Source: Turnera subulata
Lineage: Eukaryota; Streptophyta; Magnoliopsida; Malpighiales; Passifloraceae
Assembly (NCBI GenBank): GCA_028386065.3
Contig: JAKUCV010003535.1
Span: 82,501-146,500, forward strand
Reading direction: 5' to 3'
Length of the DNA: 64,000 nt
A program made the translations under genes and the position numbers. Below are positions 1 to 10,613 of this stretch, piece after piece. The stretch's first letter is position 1; every line of letters starts with the position of its first letter. The notes under the pieces are model-generated. The model made no database searches and was not told where the DNA came from. It was given only the letters and a program-made list of their open reading frames with translations.

Positions 1-1129
1 TCTAGCTCCTTGATTTGGGTTGTGTTGTGTCCCAACCTTCTTCCCGCTTCTTAACTCTATCTTGGATTCTCTTCTTGGTCTACCCTTGCTACTTCATTGC
101 TGATGCTACCAACAAAATTTCTCTAGAGTTTCTGCCTATAAAACTATTTCTAGGCTTGGAGAAGTAGAGTTTCTCCAAGCAACAAAGCTTATGAAGAGTG
201 TGTGTAGAATAGAATCTCTGTCTTCTGAAATGTGAGAGGGGGATCCTATTTATAATATTCTGGGTAGTGTAGCGGCGTGGACCTACTTAATGATCAAGGT
301 GATGGCCAGAAATTTAGGCCAAAACCGATTAAAATCAAATTAGGGGCGAAACCGGAGGAAAACGCATTTCTGGAGTGCACATGACCGCCATGGCCGGCGG
401 TCATCCTACGGATGACAGCAAGGCCCGGCGGTCATTGAGGGATGACCACCCAGACCTGTCGATCTTCCCAAAATGACCGCCCAGCTCATTGTGCTTCCCC
501 CGTTCTTTCCTTTTCCGGTTCTGATTCCCTCTAATTTCTCCCTAATTGGATTATACCGTGTAATTAACCTTTTAAATGCCCAGAATCACTTCTTTTCTTG
601 ATTACTACTCCTCTCAATCATCTCCTAATTGATTAATTACACACTAACTCCTCATTTCATGTTAAATCATGCCAAAAACACTTCTACTATTAAGGGATGA
701 TTTAGCTCTGATTTTCATAGAAAATCAGAGCTAAAATTTGTCTGCAAGTAAAGTGTTTATGGGCTGTGCAACTCTGGAAAAGTCCATATTCTATTAATTT
801 GGACCCTTACATTCATTCTTAACCCAAAAATAAATTGTCTCAATATAATTAGGTTTAAAGAATAAATAAACAAGCCCAAACAAATAGGATAAAATACTTT
901 TTAGCAATTTAGTTCCTAATATATATTTTTATCTTAAGTTTAAATCATCTCATCAATCCTAGAACTTAAACACATAATAGGTTTTAATCACTAAAATATA
1001 TAAATTTTATGAAACTAAATTCCCGCCATGTCTTAACCCAAGACTAAATCATCTCATTAATCTCAAAGTTCAAACATGCTAAAAATCTAATTTAGTAAAA
1101 CGTTCATGGGTCAAATTTGGGTGTTCATA
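1..1129 (-). repeat. Tat/Ogre-type LTR, copy C1 (3' LTR, cut by window edge)
   Basis: This is a long terminal repeat in minus orientation. It aligns by eye over its length with 3078-4663 and, as reverse complement, with the LTRs of element B (9039-10593 and 23591-25153). Its upper end is GTGTTCATA, where the sister copy has GTGTTCACA, so the terminal TG on the minus strand has decayed to TA. The minus-strand TATA box lies at 245-254, and GC-rich GACCGCC/GGCGGTC inverted modules lie upstream of it at about 382-490. The other end lies outside the window. LTRs of this type drive transcription and supply the polyadenylation site. Confidence 0.88.
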
Positions 1130-1140
1130 GATGCTCCTCG

Positions 1141-1171
1141 TTGATGAGTCCTTAGGACCTAAGGACGAAAC
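1141..1171 (+). ncRNA. hammerhead-ribozyme-like core, copy 1
   Basis: The plus strand shows TTGATGAG, then a 7-bp stem TCCTTAG/CTAAGGA with a short loop, then CGAAAC. This is the layout of a hammerhead catalytic core with stem II. It is antisense to element C and starts about 12 nt from the LTR end. The first core base is T where functional hammerheads have C, and I found no convincing stem I plus stem III with a cleavage triplet. A 9-nt complement (AGATGCTCC near 1130, GGAGCATCT near 1231) could form stem I in this copy only. Activity is unproven. Confidence 0.4.
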
Positions 1172-2809
1172 AATGCAAGAAAGGAACAACCAAATTTGAA
1201 TGGTTGATGTGAGTGTTGTGTACCAAAGGTTGGAGCATCTCATGCTCCACCTCGAGAATCATCTAATCCTGAGGTTTTGTGAGGGGTCGGCTCTCAATTT
1301 CATGGGAATCATCTCATCTCAGCGATTTGTGAGAAGTCGGTCCTCAGTTTTTTTATGGGTGAGGACTAAGTCCTCGATTTTTTTTCGGGAATCATCTCAT
1401 CCCGAGGGGTTTGTGGGGGACTGGCCTTTAGTCTTGCGGGAATCATTTCATCCCACTAGATCGCAAAAGATCGGTCCTTGGTTTTTAGGTGGTGAGGACT
1501 TGGTCCCCAGTTTTGGGAATCATCTCATCCCAGGTGGTGGTTTGTGGGAATCATCTCATCCCACGGGTTTGAGAGGGACTGGCCCTCGGGCTTTGAGAGA
1601 ATCATCTCATCTATCGGGTTGCTAGCAAAGAATCATCTCATCTTTGCTAACTAAGGACTTTATCGTCTTCTCTGGGGAACTCGGTGGGAATCATCTTGTC
1701 CCAAATTTTGCAAGGACCGGGCCCTCGGCTTCGGCTTGTGAGGGTCGGATCCTCGGCTTCGATCTGCGAGTGTAGTATCTTCAGCTTCAGCAGGATCTTC
1801 GGTTTCAATTTACAGGGCAGGATCTTGGGTTTCGGTTTGCGATGGTAGGATCTTCGGTTTCGGTTTGCGGGGACTGGATCTTTGGTTTTTGTTTGCGGAT
1901 CTTCGGTTTCGGTTTGCAAGGGTCAGATCCTCGCCTTTGGTCTGGTTCTTCTCCTGATTCAATCATGGTTTTCCCTCTTGGGTTCACTCTTGTACGGATG
2001 GTATGCCTCTCGGGGTTTGCGAGAACTGGGTTCTCGGCTTTGTGTGTTTGATCTGCTCTCTTCAAGGTTTGCTCGCATCTGGGTCGGCTTTAAGTTTTAT
2101 GGGTTACTCCTGTCCAGGTTCACTCATGTCCGGGTTTGCAAGAACTGGGTTCTTGGCTTTTCAAGTTTTGTTCCACGTTTGTTCGTCCCGGGATTGCAGG
2201 GATCGGGTCCTCGGCTTATGGTTTCACTATTCTCACGTGTCTCATGCCCTTAAGTTCAAGAAGGGTGATGCTGCTCCGGGGCTTAGGTTATCTAGGTTCT
2301 TGGGTGTTCTGTGTTCCTAGGTTCCCTAGAGGGTTTGAAAGAAAATGAGTTGCACCATGTCCCTGGCCTAAATGTGGGCACATCATGCCCCTAGCTCTAT
2401 TCTTCCTCAAGGTGTGGCGTGACGCTCCCAACATCATCGGACAAGAGGAATAGTGTACTCCTTGGTTTTCAACCACTTCGGGCGCCCTAGCCCATAACTC
2501 AGATAAAACATTCGAACAAATGGAGGTGGGCCTATCATGCCCCTAGAGACTTATCAACCTAAAACGGGGCAAATGCCCCTGGCATATAGAAGACATTACA
2601 TGCACATCATTGTTCAAAGTAGAGACACATATCATTGTAAATTCAAGCAAAAAGTCAATAGGTGCCCTATAGAGGAAAGTTTGTTCCATTGATGGGTGTA
2701 TCCCTCTCTCTTCTCCCCTTTTCTTTTTATTCTTTTTCTCCTCCCTTTTTTCTCCCTTTCCCAGATTTTTCAAACTTTTTTCGGAATTTTTTACGAAGGT
2801 GAAAGTATC

Positions 2810-3005
2810 GACCGAGCGGTAATGTAAAGGGATGACCGCCACCACCGGGCGGTCTTGCTTGGATGACCGCTAGGTGAGGCAGTCTTCACGACATGACCAC
2901 CTAGGCCGGCGGTCATAGCTCCCGGGCTTTTCCTTTTCATTTTTTTTTTCGGACTTGGGCTTTAGGGTTTTCACGAATTTTCTCATCCTGAAAAAAATAT
3001 AAATA
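2810..3005 (+). promoter_or_regulatory. antisense promoter remnant in C1
   Basis: GACCGCC and GGCGGTC modules lie at about 2810-2918, followed on the plus strand by a TATAAATA box at 2998-3005. Relative to element C this is antisense. The block corresponds to the antisense promoter of B at 15679-15845. The gene it should drive is missing, because the sequence joins an LTR at 3078. The TATA surroundings here are more diverged from the LTR TATA block than in B. Confidence 0.5.
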
Positions 3006-3077
3006 AAACCCTGGGGTACCTAAGGACCCTCACAACCCATCAAAACCTTCTCAAAACATATTTAAGGCAATCATGAG

Positions 3078-4663
3078 TGTGAGAACCTGACCCAAAATCA
3101 CTTGGGCCTTCTCACCTATCCTTTACACCTTCTTCTTAACCTTCATCCAGCATCTTTGGAGTCGCCACCCAAATTTTATTAAAGGACAAAACTTGGGAAA
3201 AACCTTCATATGACTCCGTCTAGGCAACTAGACAACGAACCAAAGATGCAGGACCCGGGGGTTAGTCATGGATGGGCATGTTAGGGCGAAACCTTATGCA
3301 ATTGAAGAATTTTTGTACGCCTTGTGCAAGTGTGCAGGTGTGCAAACAAATCATATAAAAACTGAAATTAAAAAGAAAGGGGAGAAGAAGAAGATTTGGC
3401 TTTAGTCTCCACCACTAGAGACCACCTACGTACCCTGACGACCAGGTTCAAAGCCTACGTATTGTTCAACAATAAACACATCCTCATAAACACCAGCATG
3501 TCAGCGGTAAACAACAGACAAAAAGAGGTTTAGGCTTACCTCTTGAAGCCCACCTCTAGCTCCTTGATTTGGGTTGTGTTGTGTCCCAACCTTCTTCCCA
3601 CTTCGTAGCTCTATCTTGGATTCCCTTCTTAGTCTGCCCTTTTTGCTTCTTTATTGATGCTACCCACAAAATTTCTCCAGAGTTTCTGCTTATATAACTA
3701 TTTCTAGGCTTGAAGAAGTAGAGTTTCTCTAAGCAACAAAGCTTATGAAGAGTGTGTGTAGAATAGAATCTCTGTCTTCTTAAGTGTGAGAAGGGGGTCC
3801 TATTTATAGTGTTCTGGGTAGTATAGGGGCGTGGACCTGCTTAATGATCAAGGTAATGACCAAAAATCAGGGCCAAAACCGAGTAAAATCAAGTCAGGAG
3901 CGAAATCGGGGGAAAAAACGCGTTCTGGGTACGTATGACCACCATGGATGACGGCTAGGCCGGGCGGTCATGGGTGGATGACCGCCAAGACCTGGCGGTC
4001 AACCCGAGATGACCGCCCGTGCCTGCGCGTTCCATCTGTTCTTTCCTTTTTCGGACTTAATTCCCTCTGATTCCTCCCTGATTGATCCTACTGCGTAATT
4101 AACCCTTTAACTGACCAGAATCACTTGTTTTCTTGATTACTACTCCTCCCAATCATCTCCTAATTGATTGATTACACATTGACTCCTCATTTCATGCTAA
4201 AATCATACCAAAAACACTTTTACTATTAAGGGATGATTTAACTCTGATTTTCTACGAAAATTAGAGCTAAATTTGTCTACAAGTAAGGTGTTTATGGGCT
4301 GTGCAACTCTGGAAAAGTCCATATTCCACTAAGTTGGACCCTTACATTCATTTTTAATCCCAAAATAAATCATCTCACTATAATTGGGTTAAAGAATAAA
4401 TAAACAAGCCCAAGCCAATAGAATAAAATATATTTTAGCAATTTAATCCCTAATATATATTTTTATCCTAAGATCAAATCATCTCATTAACCCTAGGACT
4501 TAAACATATAACAGGTTTTAATCACTAAAATATATAAATTCTACCAAATTGAATTCTCACCATGCATTAACCCAAGACTAATTCATCTCATTATTCTCAT
4601 GGTCCAAACATGCTAGAAATCTAATTTAGTAAAATATTCATGGGTAAAATTTGGGTGTTCACA
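3078..4663 (-). repeat. Tat/Ogre-type LTR, copy C2 (complete)
   Basis: The LTR is 1586 bp, minus orientation, running from TGTGAGAACC to GTGTTCACA, so both ends are intact. The minus-strand TATAAATAGG box is at 3799-3808. GC-rich inverted modules lie at about 3935-4020, and the R/U5 motif pair around TACGTAGG lies near 3420-3460. A PBS-like tract (TGGCGACTCCA on the minus strand) lies inside U5 at 3157-3167. The LTR is followed at 3077 by internal 3' DNA and not by a primer site, so it is the product of recombination and not an ordinary 5' LTR. Confidence 0.9.
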
Positions 4664-6260
4664 GATGCCCCTGGTTGATGAGTCCTTAGAAACTAAGGAC
4701 GAAACAACGCAAGAAAAGAACAACCAAATTTGAATGATAGATGTGAGTGTTGTGAGATGCTCCAACTTCAAGAATCATCTCATCCCGAGGTTTTGTGAGG
4801 AGTCGGCTCTCAATTTCATGAGAATCATCTCATCTCAGCGATTTGTGAGGAGTCGGTCCTCGGTGGTGAAGATTGGCCTTCAATTTCGCAGGAGTGATCT
4901 CATCCCAACGGTTTGTGAAGAATCAACCTTCGGTTTTTTATGGGTCCTCAGGAATCATCTTATCCCAAGGGGTTTGTGAGGGACTGGGCTTCAGTCCTGC
5001 AGAAATCATCTCATCCCGGCAGGTCATGAAGGATCAGCCATTGGTTTTTAAATGGTGGGGACTTGGTTCCTGGTTTTGGGAATCCTCTCATCCCAGGTGG
5101 TGGTTTGCGGGAATCATCTCATCCCAAAGTTTTGTGAGGGACGGCCCTCGGTTTTGATAAAATCATCTCTTCTATCAGGTCGTTAGCAGAAAATCTTCTC
5201 ATCTTTGCTAACTAGGGATTTTATCGTCCTCCCTAGGGAACTCGGTGCTTCTTCGGTTTAGGGATGTCTGTCACTAGCTTTGGGATGTCTGTCCCTCGAG
5301 GTTTGTATTAGTTCTGGTTCTGATTTAGGGATATCGGTCCCTCAGTTTTCTCTTAGGTCTGGTTTCTATGGTTTGCAGGTATTCTGTCTCGATTTTTGGG
5401 ATGTCTGTCCCTCGCTTTTCTCGCAGAGTCTGCAAGAGTTCGTTTCTGGCTTTGGGATATCTGTCCCTTGGTTTTCTCTCAGGTCTGGTCTTTACGGTTT
5501 GTGGGTATTCAGTCTCGGTTTTTTGGGATGTCTGTCCCTCGATTTTCTCTCAGAGTCTGCGGGAGTTTGGTTCTAACTTTGGGATATCTGTCCCTCGGTT
5601 TCTCTCAGGTCTGCTTTCTACGGTTTGTGGGTACTAAGTCCTGGCTTTTGGGATTTCTGTCCTTCGGTTTTCTCTCAGGTCTGGTTTCTATCTTCTCTCA
5701 GTTTACGGGGATAGGATCTTTGGCTATGGTTTATAGGGCAGGATCTTTTGTTTCAGTTAGCGGAAGCGGAATCAGTGGATTCGGTTTGTGGGAACATGAT
5801 CTACGGCTTCTAGTCTAGGTTATCTCACCTCAAGGTGGTAAAGACTAGGTCTGCAGCTTTTGTTTTGGTTTCTCTCTGGTTTGCAAAAATCGGGTTCTCG
5901 GCTTTCAGGTTCACTCCTCTCGGGATTACAGGGATCAAGTCCTCGGTTTATGGTTTTCTTCTTCTCATATTTCTCATGCTCCTAGGTTCGAGAAAGGTCG
6001 GGGCTTAGGATTTCTAGGTCGTCGGGTGTTCTGCGTTCCTGGGTTCCTTAGAGGGTTTGAAAGAAACGGGGTATGTTGTGCCCCTTATTTAGATGTGGAC
6101 ACATCATGTCCCTGGTTTGATGCCCTCAAAATGGGCCATGATGCCCCCGGCATGGTCAAAGATGGAGTCTAATACGCCCCGGGTTGTAATTATCCCAGAT
6201 ATCCCAGCCCTGAACTCAAGCAGGACTTTTAACAAAAAAATCACAGAAAGTGAGCCTGTC
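4664..6260 (-). mobile_element. 3' non-coding part of Tat/Ogre element C2, cut by A
   Basis: This is a second copy of the 3' region next to LTR C2, parallel to 1130-2500. It carries the ATGAGATGATT array (4760-5200, minus strand) and a run of units built around GGGACAGATATCCC-like blocks (5260-5700). Similarity to C1 breaks at 6260, where the 5' LTR of element A begins. The break falls within a stretch matching C1 near 2530-2540. The rest of C2 is not in the window. No coding function is supported here. Confidence 0.78.
4675..4705 (+). ncRNA. hammerhead-ribozyme-like core, copy 2
   Basis: The layout and position are the same as at 1141: TTGATGAG, stem TCCTTAG/CTAAGGA, CGAAAC. The loop differs (AAA against GACC), while the core bases and stem are unchanged. 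It is antisense to element C2 and about 12 nt from the LTR edge. Flanking stems I and III with a usable cleavage site were not found by eye. Confidence 0.4.
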
Positions 6261-7669
6261 TGTGAACACTGAAATTTAGCCATTCATTTATTTTATTAGA
6301 TTATTATTGTGTATTTGAGCCCAAGGTTAATTATATTAATTTTCGGACTTTAATTTTGCTTTGAAACCCAATAAATAAACTAATGGACTGTCCATATATT
6401 TAGGACCAGGCTTAGCACAAATTTTCTGACTTATTTGTCTCTAATTTTCGTTGGATTAAAGGCCCAATTAAGTAAGTATATTATTTTTCCTTTTTATGAA
6501 ATAAAAGAGGAATAATTCTAATTCTTGGAGTGTAGGTCAAGTAATTGAGTTTAGATGGAAAGAATCTGGAGTTTCCGTCAAGAAAAATGAGTTTTTCTGG
6601 TCTGGGGATCATTCCTTTGCGTGCAAGAATCGATTTGGAGACAAAACTAGGAAAACTGGGTCAAAATAGGAAGAACTGTGTACAGTAACCGACCGGCCAG
6701 CGGTCATGACAACATGGCCGCCACCAGCCGGCGGTCATCGCGACAAGACCGCCACCTCGCGGCGGTCATGCATCCCAGAGGCGGTTAAAAATCTTATTTT
6801 CTCTCTTTTTTGATTCCTACCTTCAGCCATTGGATTTAGGGGTTTAATCTCGACCCTAGGATCAAAACCACACCCCCTCAGACCCTGAACACTATGAATA
6901 GAACCCTCATAACACAATTTGGGGGGGGGGGGGGGGGGGGGGGGGGGGTGGGGTGGCCATTAAGCTTTTTGCTTGGGAAAACTCTACTATTTTCTTTTCT
7001 CAATTCGATTTCTTTGCTTTTCTTTGCTGGATTTCACGTGGTGTGTTGTCTAGTGTTGTTTCAGTAGTTTTTCCAGAGCCAATCAAGGTGGAACTAAGGA
7101 GCGGAAAGAGGGTAGAAGCGATCTACAAGCCTCAAACGCGAAGAACGACGAAGAACACGCCCTTGGTGGTAACTCGATTTCTATCTCCTTTTAATCTCGA
7201 TTTTTGCTGCAATTTTCTGGAATTGTTTGCTGATACTGACATGTTTGCTTGAGTGTTGATTCTAACCCAAGAACTGTGTGGGCTTTGAACCCGACCGGGG
7301 TATGTAGGATGTCTCTAGTGGTGGAGACGCAAGCCAAATTGTTTCTTTTTTTTTTCATTTCTTTTTATTGCGATTTTATTATATATTATTGTTGTTGTTT
7401 GCTACTGGAAATCTGGTTTACACACATGCACACATGCACCAAAACACAAGTATTCACTTAAATTGCATATTATTTCACCCAAACATGGATAGGGTGCCTA
7501 ATACCTTCCTATCTATGACGAACCCCCGAGTCCGGCGTCTTTGGTTAGAAAATCTGGTTGCTTTGTGGGTATAAGGAGTTATCTTTAGTTTTTCCTGACT
7601 TTTTCCATGCTAATAAAACTTGGGTGGCGACTCCATCGATCTACAGGTGAGAAAGTCCAGGTTCTCACA
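6261..7669 (+). repeat. 5' LTR of element A
   Basis: The LTR is 1409 bp, from TGTGAACACT to GGTTCTCACA, with the primer site 2 bp downstream. It shares ends, the GACCGCC/GGCGGTC modules (about 6690-6770) and the U5 motif pair (about 7270-7320) with the B/C family but is otherwise well diverged, so A is a related, distinct family. The TATA position reads TATGAATAG (about 6889-6897), a weakened box. A run of 28 G (6921-6948) follows. U5 contains a PBS-like TGGCGACTCCA at 7625-7635. Confidence 0.9.
6921..6948 (+). repeat. poly-G tract (28 G) in LTR of A
   Basis: A pure run of 28 G lies about 25 bp after the TATA-like box, close to where the transcript would begin. It may be a real homopolymer expansion or an error of sequencing or assembly. 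The length should not be trusted. Confidence 0.85.
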
Positions 7670-7671
7670 GC

Positions 7672-7689
7672 TGGCGACTCCACTGGGGA
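7672..7689 (+). promoter_or_regulatory. primer binding site of A (tRNA-Arg)
   Basis: TGGCGACTCCACTGGGGA lies 2 bp after the 5' LTR. It is complementary to the 3' end of a plant tRNA-Arg, the primer reported for Ogre/Tat-like elements, apart from one A/G difference. It primes minus-strand DNA synthesis. Confidence 0.88.
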
Positions 7690-8409
7690 TTTGTAGGTTT
7701 AAGAAATAATGTGCAATTTTCGCTTGAGTTTTGTGTTTTGTTATGTGTCACTTGCATGCTTGCATTCATGATTATTGTGTGTTTAACCTTTACCTTAAAG
7801 GGGAGCGATGAGTCCTTGCTTATACATACCCTCATCCGTGGTGTTATGGCATGCGATTTGTCTGTTACCCGCCGCGCGCATAGATTGGGAACCTTGGCCT
7901 TCGACCTCACGCGACATCATAGTGTCACATGTGAGTAGGTTGAACCACCCATAGTAGCGGTTTTTTGGCCCCTAACCAGCCGCATACCCTTGCATACAGT
8001 TGAACGAAACCCTAGGGGTACTTGCCTTCTGTGGAAATATGTTGTGTAATTAAGTTTGCCTTTTGTGGATCCAAATTAATTGTGCATTCATATTTTCATA
8101 GTAAACCAAAACCTTGTCGAGTTTTTCTACTATTTTTTCCAAAATTTTTTTCAAAAAATTAATTAAGGAGCCGATTTATATTTTTCTAAAATAATTTTTC
8201 AAAAATAAAAAAAAAAATTAAAAAAAAAGTCAAAAAATTGAAAAATTGAAAAAAAAAATTGTGCCTAAAAGTCATGTCTTTAAATAAAAACTTCGGCTTC
8301 ACACCTTTTTACTGTTCTTTCAAGATAAAAATATTCTTCTTTATGCATTTGAATAGTGTCAAAATCGATGAACGGTTTCTTATACGTGCGTGTCTATTAT
8401 TAGGACACC
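7690..8409 (+). other. untranslated leader of element A
   Basis: This non-coding stretch lies between the primer site and gag. It contains an A-rich low-complexity block (about 8140-8260). The segment near 7940-8010 (CCTAACCAGCCGCATACC) resembles B's leader near 10890 (CCCAACCAGCTACATACC), so the leader is shared by A and B. No gene is seen. Confidence 0.6.
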
Positions 8410-9038
8410 ATGAGTGACGATTCTATCCAAGTTAACGATCCAACCGTGGTGGGTGAGTTGATGGAGAAGTTGAAGGGCGTTAGCATGACTCAATTTCTCA
8501 AGGCATTGAATGTAGCAAAGGGTGGTGATCGTACCGTCGCCCAATCTTCAAGGAAAGAGACTAGCAAAGTCGATGGTAAGCGGCCAATCATGATTTATGA
8601 AGACTTGGAAATTCCGGCACCTCACCTAGAGGAGAAGGTAGACAAGATTGATGTGATGCTTAAGGACCTCAAAAGAAAGGTACAATTTGGATCGTTTAGC
8701 TCTCTTCCCCTAGGCTCGATTTCCCGACAAATTCAGGATGCCCGACTTTGATAAGTTCGATGGGACTGGTTGCCCACATACTCACTTTAAGATCTATGTC
8801 CGAACTCTCTATCCTATGGGGATTGGACCCGAATTAATGGCACAACTCTTCCATCGCTCTTTAGGAGGGGCGGCGCTGCAATGGTGCATGTCATTGGATG
8901 ACAACGTGTTTCCAAATGGGAGGATATTTGTAAGGAATTTGTGGAGCATTACAAATACAACATCGCCGTCGATGTCACCAAGAGGGATCTCGAGACCACT
9001 AAGCAACAAGCTCAAGAGACTTTCTCCGAATACATTAC
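8410..9038 (+). pseudogene. gag: gag of element A, N-terminal part
   Basis: Gag is the capsid/nucleocapsid protein. ATG at 8410 starts MSDDSIQVNDPT. A frameshift near 8735 is needed to reach MPDFDKFDGTG, the start of the capsid core. The core continues with GGAALQWCMSLDD, then shifts again near 8920 to reach the stretch ending TKQQAQETFSEYIT. These blocks match B's gag (MPEIEKFDGTG, SGAALRWFMTLDE, QETFSAYITRW). The frame is cut at 9038 by element B and resumes at 25154. Translation as one chain is impossible with at least two frameshifts. Confidence 0.85.
9034..9038. other. target-site duplication of B, left (attac)
   Basis: Five bases, attac, directly before B's 5' LTR. The same five follow B's 3' LTR at 25154-25158. 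Confidence 0.9.
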
Positions 9039-10593
9039 TGCGAACACCTAAATTTGACCCATGAATATTCCTCTAATTTAAATTTTAGGGGTGCTTAAAC
9101 CATAAGATTAATGAGACGATTTGGTCTTTGGCTAAGGCACACTTGGAATTTATTTTAGTGGAATGTATATTTTATGAATTGGGATTTATATATTTAGATA
9201 TTAGGATTAATGAGATAATTTAATCTTAGGATAAGAGTATACTAAGCTTAGTTCATCAAAATAATATCCCATTTTATTCATTTGGGTTGTCCTGTTTGTT
9301 TTAACCCAATTATAATGAGACGATTTATTTTTTCGTTAAGTATGAAATTGAGAGCCTAAGTTAATAAAAAGTGGACCTTCCAGAGTTGAGCAGCCCATAA
9401 ACATATTACTTGCAGACTCAGAGTTAAATTATCCCTCAATAGTAAATGTGTTTTTGGTATGATTTGGGCTTGAAATAGGGACTTGATGAGTAATCAATCA
9501 CTTCGGAGATGATTGGAGGAAGTACTAATCAAGAAAAGAGGTGATTTTGGGTTGATTTAGGGGTTAATTACGCGGTGGAATCAAATCAGGGAGGAATTAG
9601 GAGAAACCGGGTGCAAAGTAGGAAAGAACGGGGAAACGCGAAGGTGCCGAGCGGCCATTGCGGCCATCCAGCCTATGACCGCCGGCCCTGGCGGTCATGC
9701 ATGCCCAAAATTGCCCTATTTCCCCGATTTTCTCTCCTAATTTGATTTTACACGATTTTGGCATAGATTTTTGGCTGAGACCTTGGTCATTAAGCAGGTC
9801 CACACCCCTATACACCCCAGAACACTATAAATAGGACCCCCTACTCACATTGCAAAGGATCAATCACTCATTACACACAAACCCCCATAAGCTTTATTTT
9901 CTTGGAGAAACTCTACTTCTCCAAGCTTAGAAAACCTTCTATAGGCAGAAACTTTGGAGAAATTTCGTGGGTATCATCATTAAAGGAAGCAGCAAGGGTA
10001 GACCAAGAGGGAATCAAAGATTGAGCTAAGGAACGGGAAGAAAGTGGGTACACAATTCAACCCAAACCAAGGAGCTAGAGGAGGGCTACAAGAGGTAACC
10101 CTAAACTCTATTGTGTTTATTATTTGCTGAGATTTTGATGATGATATTGATGATGTGAATGCCGTGATGCCATGAATAAGAACTACGTGGGCTTTAAACC
10201 CGGTCGCTGGGGTACGTAGGTGGTCTCTAGTGGTGGATACTCAAGCCCAATTATTTATTTTTCCCTTTTGTTTCAATTTCAGTTTATTGCCTCTGTATGA
10301 TTTGTTTCCACACTGTTCACACACCTACACAAGGCATACATGTATTCTTCAATTGCACGAAGTTTCGCCCCAACACGGATGGGTGCCTAACACCTTCCTA
10401 TCCGTGATGAACCCCCGATTCCCATGTCTTTGGTTCGCTATGATCAGTTGCCTAAAGGAGTCATTCAAAGGATTTTTCCCAAATTTTGCCCTTAATAAAA
10501 TTTGGATGGCGACTCCATTGACATGGGATTGACCCAAGGAAGAAGGTGAAAAGGAATAGGCGAACCCAAGTGATTTTGGGTCGGGTCTTCACA
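9039..10593 (+). repeat. 5' LTR of element B
   Basis: The LTR is 1555 bp, from TGCGAACACC to GGGTCTTCACA. U3 carries three ATGAGATGATT-like motifs (about 9107, 9210, 9320) and GC-rich inverted modules at about 9646-9700. The TATAAATAG box is at 9826-9834 inside the block GAACACTATAAATA (9820-9833). The region after it contains CTACGTGGGC and GGTACGTAGG (about 10184-10220), shared by all LTRs of this group here. A PBS-like TGGCGACTCCA lies at 10507-10517. Confidence 0.92.
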
Positions 10594-10595
10594 GC

Positions 10596-10613
10596 TAGCG
10601 ACTCCACTGGAGA
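10596..10613 (+). promoter_or_regulatory. primer binding site of B (tRNA-Arg, decayed)
   Basis: TAGCGACTCCACTGGAGA lies 2 bp after the LTR. It is the same site as in A with two changes, the first being G to A at the position that pairs with the tRNA CCA end. Confidence 0.8.

Larger units (their letters stand above)
1130..3077 (-). mobile_element. 3' non-coding part of Tat/Ogre element C1
   Basis: This internal DNA lies just upstream (minus strand) of the C1 LTR. It matches element B from about 15598 to 23590, without B's hAT and solo-LTR insertions. From 1200 to 2300 it is a degenerate array in which GGGAATCATCTCATCCC-like units recur about every 30-60 bp. From 2300 to 3077 it holds the former antisense-gene promoter and leader. 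PBS, gag, pol and the antisense coding region are all missing between 3077 and the next LTR. Long reading frames on either strand are low-complexity products of the repeats and are not genes. Confidence 0.8.

Noticed and set aside
1200..2348. Overlapping plus-strand reading frames of 60-140 codons in the C1 array, and the similar set at 4734-5818
   Set aside because: They are translations of degenerate tandem repeats, lie antisense to the element, have no known domain, and similar frames occur wherever the array occurs.
7672..7689. tRNA gene fragment
   Set aside because: It is the complement of a tRNA 3' end placed directly after an LTR, which is a primer binding site; no cloverleaf surrounds it.
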